Assembly (NCBI RefSeq): GCF_018143015.1
Contig: NC_054740.1
Coordinates: 75,103,856-75,167,855 of the forward strand
From: Lytechinus variegatus
Taxonomy: Eukaryota > Echinodermata > Echinoidea > Temnopleuroida > Toxopneustidae
DNA: 64,000 nucleotides
Reading direction: 5' to 3'
How positions within the stretch are numbered: the first letter of the stretch is position 1; each line of letters starts with the position of its first letter. The notes under the pieces were generated by a model. That model ran no database searches. It was given only the letters and a program-made list of their open reading frames with translations, and was not told the origin of the DNA. Shown here in pieces: positions 59,465-64,000 of the stretch. A program made the translations under genes and the position numbers.

Positions 59465-62400
59465 ATGGCCTTTCAAACCAGTTACAGTGATAGTGCACTT
59501 AGTTCTGATGTTGAAAAGGATGCAAACCCCGGTGCAAACTCTATTAAATACCGGACTCTACTGAAGGAAATTGACAATGGATTAGGAGCAAGAGATATGG
59601 AGAAGCTGAAGTACTTATGCCAAGACTTGGGTGTTGCCCCACGGAAATTTGAGAATATGAATAGGGGTATCTACTTGTTTACAGAATTGGAAAAGCTTGC
59701 ATTGGTCACAGCAGATGACATTTCATTGCTGGTGCTCCTGATGCAAGCAATCAATCGCTATGACCTGGTGAAAAAACTGAAGTCATGGAGCAGCAAGGAA
59801 GGAAAGTTGGCCCACATGTTAAGTTCTTACAGGTAAATGAGTTTATTGCATTTATGTTTACAGTGGGGATAGTATCAGATGAAAACTATCTTTGAAATAT
59901 TCTGAATCTGAATTCTGAGCAAATTATTTTTAAATGTTTGTTACATTCAAAATTCTCTTTCTTATGAATATACAGACAAGGGGGAATGACAAGAATTCTC
60001 ATGATTAATTTTATCATATTTCAGTCTGCCTTCATTTTGCAATCTCAATCTTTATTAAAGTACAATCCAAGCAAATATTACATTTTTTATTCTACTTTCA
60101 TTCATGTTTTACCTGCAAGGTTCTCCCAAAGTGAATAAAAACAGTTTGCTCTGGGTGCAAAGGGGGGGGGGGGTTGCAGGAGTTGAATTGTGGACAGGTG
60201 CTCTGGCTGAGTGGTCTAAGGCGCTGGACTAGACAATGGAAAGTCTCGGTGCCTGTGAATAGTGCATTTATTCAATAAGTGCTCTTTTTATCCTGGATTA
60301 TTATGATGCTGTATGCATTCTTGGTAACTATATGTGTAGTTATAAAAAAAATCACAACACCGGCCTCTAGCAGCTTTTTCATGTAAAATCAGAAACAAAA
60401 CTTAATTTTGTAAAACATTATTTCATATCTTCCACATACTTGCTGTTAAAATTTAAGGCATACACATTCATATAATAATTTAGTAAATAAGTGAAATAGT
60501 GATAGCCACATTTTGGTTAGTTGAGCCAAAAAAATTGAAGTCCTGAATTGAAGTCCCTTGTTTGTTTTATGGTGTTTTTGTTTCTAGGAGATTGATGCTA
60601 AGGATATCTGACAGTCTGAGTCGAGACGAGAGAGACCAATTTAAATTTTATCTCAGTGGAGGTGAAATTCCAATTCCTGTAGCAGCCATCGAAGAATGCA
60701 AGACACTCTTACAGGTGACATTTAGAAAGAAAAACAAATGAAGAATACAATTGAATTGATTTTTAACAAATGGCTTGTAAAAGATTTCTCATTTTTTTAG
60801 TATACAGACCAAATAGTAGATAATGGCTAGAAAGCTTTTATGCTATTTTTATACAAAAATCAGAAATGCATTATCTGTTTAACTTATTGCTTATGTTCCA
60901 TTGCTGTCACTCATTTGTTTATGTCATAGATCAATAACATTTAATAACAAATGTTCTAGTGGCTTCACACTTGATTTTTTTAAATTCAAAATTTGATGGA
61001 TACAATTAATTCTGTTTTGTTGGAAAACTTGAGTATTTGATTTTAACAAATGACATAATTTATATGGTTTTTCAGGGATGATTTTCTAGATTTTCTCATT
61101 ATTCAAATACTTGATTAATTGTAAACATTAGATCCAGGTCATTTTCAAAATGTATGCTACTATTATTTCAAGTTTATTTGAGCCATAATAATGAATTGCT
61201 AACAGTTCATCTTTTTATTCCCTTGGTAGCTCTTTGTTCTAATGGAGAAATACACATTGATTGGCCCGGGAGATCTTGAATACTTCACTTCAATCATGCA
61301 GTCTATTGGAAACATAGCCATTGTTAAAGAAATAGAAAAGTATTTTGGTAAGAAGCTTTTATTTTGCATTAATTATAAAAGAAATGAATAAATTTATTGT
61401 GGGACTCATTTTGAGGGGAGCAATCAAAATCTCTCCTAAAACTTAAAGGGGAGGTTAAGGGAGCTCTGCAAAAAGCCCTTCTTTGACAAATAAGGGATGG
61501 GTTTTTTTGTCCGATTAAAAAATGGATGGAGGAATGCACACTAAGTTACAAACCACATCTAAGGAGACAAACAATCAGATGTATATATGCAACATTTATC
61601 TCAATTAACTTTTTATTGTCATTTTTTGCAAAATGTGTTATTGCTTACAATGTAATTGTGTGCTCTTATTTGACTGGAAATGGGGTTGTCAATGTTGGTT
61701 CTAACAGTTCGATTATTGACTGACTCTCTAGTTCTACATTTGATGTCAGAATAGAGATTCTACATGTATGGAAATAAAAAGTTGTACAAACAATACAAAT
61801 GTGAATGATGTTGCCTGATTTCTAGTCTTTCCGCATTTCTACCTTTCTGAGGCTAGCGATAAATTGCTCTACCTGAAATGGATTCAAGTAAGTAGTAGCA
61901 AGCGATCTCTCTCGCTCGCCTTAAAACTGAGTCCTTTTTTAGTCTTTCTGGGTTTTTTTGCTTTCTTTGAAAGTTATGTAAATTGATTTAGCATGCACAC
62001 TTAGTTGATTTCATAGGCCTTTATTTCCAACATATGCTATTATGATTACCAGTATTGTTTATTTGTGTTGAACAATGTAGTACAATAAGCAACACGGTGT
62101 AGATGTGACATCTCAATTTTTCCTGTGGATGTATGAATAAACTTTTCTTTGATTTCATTTAAATTGATTAGCCAATGAAAGATCACCAGCAATTAATGTA
62201 GAATCGTGTTCCAGTCAAAGTTTCCAATCTCATCAAGGTAGTGGAGCAGCATACGACCCTGCCAATATGAGAAGCAAATCTGAACCAACATTTAGAGTGC
62301 ACACGCACATCCCACCACCGGATGGACACGTCTACCAAGGGATTCCACAGCAATATCAACAACCTTACTACAAGAATCCACCACAGCAATATCACAATCC

Positions 62401-62573
62401 ACACCAACAGGCAACACCATCTTTCAGCCAGCAGTACCCACCCCAACAGTTGGTGCATGGACAACAAATGGCTATAAAGAGAGAGCCCGAGGATAGGACA
62501 GGTAGTGAAATGTCTGGTTTGACATTTGGCCCTGAGAGACCGAAATGGTACTACGAAGCCGTGGAAAAACATG
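59465..62573 (+). CDS. Tandem death-effector-domain protein, caspase-8 / c-FLIP type (partial, first 338 aa)
   Basis: Adaptor or initiator protease of death-receptor signalling (family knowledge). Coding exons are 59465-59832, 60588-60714, 61230-61347 and 62172-62573, GT-AG with matching phases; the gene continues beyond the window. DED1 is about residues 28-106 (LVLLMQAINRYDLVKKLKSW matches caspase-8 FRINRLDLL). DED2 is about 122-204: YRRLMLRISDSLSRDERDQF and FVLMEKYTLIGPGDLEYF follow caspase-8 DED2 closely. Residues 205-300 are a Q/P/H/Y-rich linker (PQQYQQPYYKNPPQQYHNPH type). It holds RSKSEP (238-243, a 14-3-3 mode-1 pattern) and IKRE (306-309, a sumoylation consensus), then PKWYYEAVEKH. 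Whether a caspase domain follows is not visible, so caspase-8, c-FLIP or a non-protease DED protein all remain possible. Confidence 0.85.
60193..60255 (+). pseudogene. tRNA-Ser/Leu-like fragment
   Basis: ctggctgagtggtctaaggc followed by gctggactaga has the A box and D-arm of a class II tRNA, but the T-arm/B box is missing and the anticodon stem does not close. It is a tRNA pseudogene or SINE head in intron 1 of the coding part of the DED gene. Confidence 0.6.
61348..62171. other. DED gene intron with no feature
   Basis: 824 bp of AT-rich intron between coding exons 3 and 4. I see no RNA gene, element or splice-competent extra exon. Confidence 0.6.
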
Positions 62574-64000
62574 GTGAGTTGATTATTTTTGAAAAATAGT
62601 ATTTGATGAAAACCAGCATGTTCTTTTAAAAAAAAATTCTCCCATAAAACTTGCAAAGTCTGAATGAAGTTGAGTGATGTCATTTCCTCAATGAACTTTG
62701 AAGATGTGATCATTTCATTTATTTGATACTTTCATTAAAAACATACAAAAGTAGATACACACATATAAAGGAGTATAGATAAAGAAAACATATAAAACAA
62801 GTAATACAAATGAAAGTATTAGGAGAGGCAGAAAGGCAGAGCCTTTTATAAAAGCCAATCTCCATAAGCTAGATCAGTAGATTTAAACTTTGAATCGTTG
62901 ATTAAAAGAAGCAAACTAAAATTAATTGAAAATAGTACATTTCAAGCATACACCCATACGTCAACATCAACACACATACACCATTCGCTATCGAGCACCC
63001 ACATACACACACATACATTTCTTATTTAAAATATCAAACTGTAACATTTAGAGGTACTTCTGTAATAATTTTTTTCTTTTAAAAGTATTGAGCATTGGAA
63101 TATGTCTTATCGTAATTTGTAATTCATTCCAAATTAAAGGACCTTTATAAAATAAAAATTGTATTTTGATAAGTTGAAGTTTTTGTTAAAGGAAAGTGAA
63201 AATTGTTTTAATGCCTAGTTTAATATTTATGAATATTTCTGTTCAGTTGAAAGTATGAAAAAAATAAAAACAATAGATATTAGTAATAATTTATGGATAC
63301 ATAAATACATAAATATTGCACATTGGTATATATCAGGCATTTTTAGAGTCTTTAGATTGAAGAATATAGGATTGGTATGGGCAAGGTATTGGCTGTGATA
63401 AACAAGTCTTATTATTTTCTTTTGTAGCACTAAAAGAAGTATTTTGCATACTATAGCATGCCCATGTAAGAATACAGTATGAGGCAATATCAACATGTTG
63501 TATGAGATCATAAGAGTTTCTTTAGGAACAAATTTCAATTTGTAAAATAAACCAATATGTTTTGCTATTTTCTATTATTGCAGATGACACTAGTCATATT
63601 TTAGTATGATGTTTGTGTGAGCTCTGCATGCAAGTTAGGACTAATACAAGTAATATTCTGTGAAAAAAAATCTTTTCATCCATTATTGACCATGAAATGT
63701 ATTTTTCAGAGTATGTATAGGAATCGAACTTTCAAAATGAATATAAAGGGTGGTATTAAAGGGCAATTTGGCCTCAATCATTTCTTCTGAGATTGATACC
63801 AAATGTTATTACATTCACATTTTGTTTATTTCCCCAACCTAGTGATTTTCAGGGTAGACTTATCAATGTGCCTCTGATTTTGTTGTTGAAAAAAGGCATC
63901 TTTATAAATCGAGTTATTATTACTGTTGTTGTTGTCATCATCTTCGTTGTTATCGTCATTGTCATTTCTCATCTCTTAAATGACCTGTCTTGACTTAAGG
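62574..64000. other. Intron after DED exon 4, to window end
   Basis: Apart from the LINE relic, no exon could be joined in phase 1 with confidence. A short stretch after an acceptor at 63584 would add eight codons and a stop, which I do not trust. Confidence 0.5.
63048..63560 (-). pseudogene. LINE reverse-transcriptase C-terminal relic in a DED gene intron
   Basis: On the minus strand, a frame around 63490-63300 encodes LLLVLQKKIIRLVYHSQYLA, then HTNPIFFNLKTLKMPDIYQC, the LQK.A.RII..A....HT.P.F..L.IL...D.Y pattern of LINE ORF2 ends. A shifted frame ending at TAA 63048-63050 encodes FYKGPLIWNELQITIRHIPM, the GP.IWN.LP end motif. Frame shifts make it non-functional. Its presence downstream of exon 4 lengthens that intron. 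Confidence 0.75.

Noticed and set aside
63584..63609. Possible terminal DED exon of eight codons and a stop
   Set aside because: An acceptor is present and the phase allows it, but nothing else supports an exon, and it would leave no catalytic or other domain.

Overview
The window looks like nuclear DNA from a marine invertebrate deuterostome. A sea urchin or related echinoderm is my best guess, by inference from animal gene families, an AT-rich background, many short GT-AG introns, and a dense load of small inverted-repeat transposons, tRNA-derived SINE pieces and poly(G)/poly(C) runs. I could not search a database, so the species is not established.

Layout. (1) Positions 1-33758, minus strand: a DNAJC13 (RME-8) orthologue. 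I could join 40 coding exons without a break in frame (5349 nt, 1783 codons), from the start codon at 33734-33736 to an exon ending at 705. The 3' end lies off the left edge. The exons carry the N-terminal phosphoinositide-binding motif, a GYF_2 domain, the J domain with its HPD motif, and three of the family's IWN repeats. (2) Positions 33759-45456: no host gene recognised. The stretch is built mostly of transposons and repeats: a 2.5 kb element with three perfect CRE octamers, a 2 kb element with long terminal inverted repeats, a LINE relic, a tandem array, and a 601 bp element with an exact 8 bp target duplication. (3) Positions 45457-46872, plus strand: an intronless class A GPCR of 471 aa. 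(4) Positions 46873-53602: repeats and small inverted-repeat elements. (5) Positions 53603-55998, minus strand: CCDC103, a ciliary dynein-arm factor, in three coding exons. (6) Positions 56000-56313: a probable shared promoter containing a striking nested palindrome. (7) Positions 59465-62573, plus strand: the first four coding exons of a tandem death-effector-domain gene of the caspase-8/c-FLIP type. It runs off the right edge.

The genes do not form a pathway: endosomal co-chaperone, receptor, cilium assembly factor and apoptosis/innate-immunity adaptor or protease. The only structural link is the head-to-head CCDC103 / DED pair. I found no clearly new multi-gene system. The most unusual pattern is that several DNAJC13 introns carry tandem arrays that include or abut a splice site, so that copies of an exon end and its splice donor are repeated inside the intron. 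A foldback element family is present in four copies in the introns of two genes, and a short hairpin-rich element shows an apparently compensated stem change.
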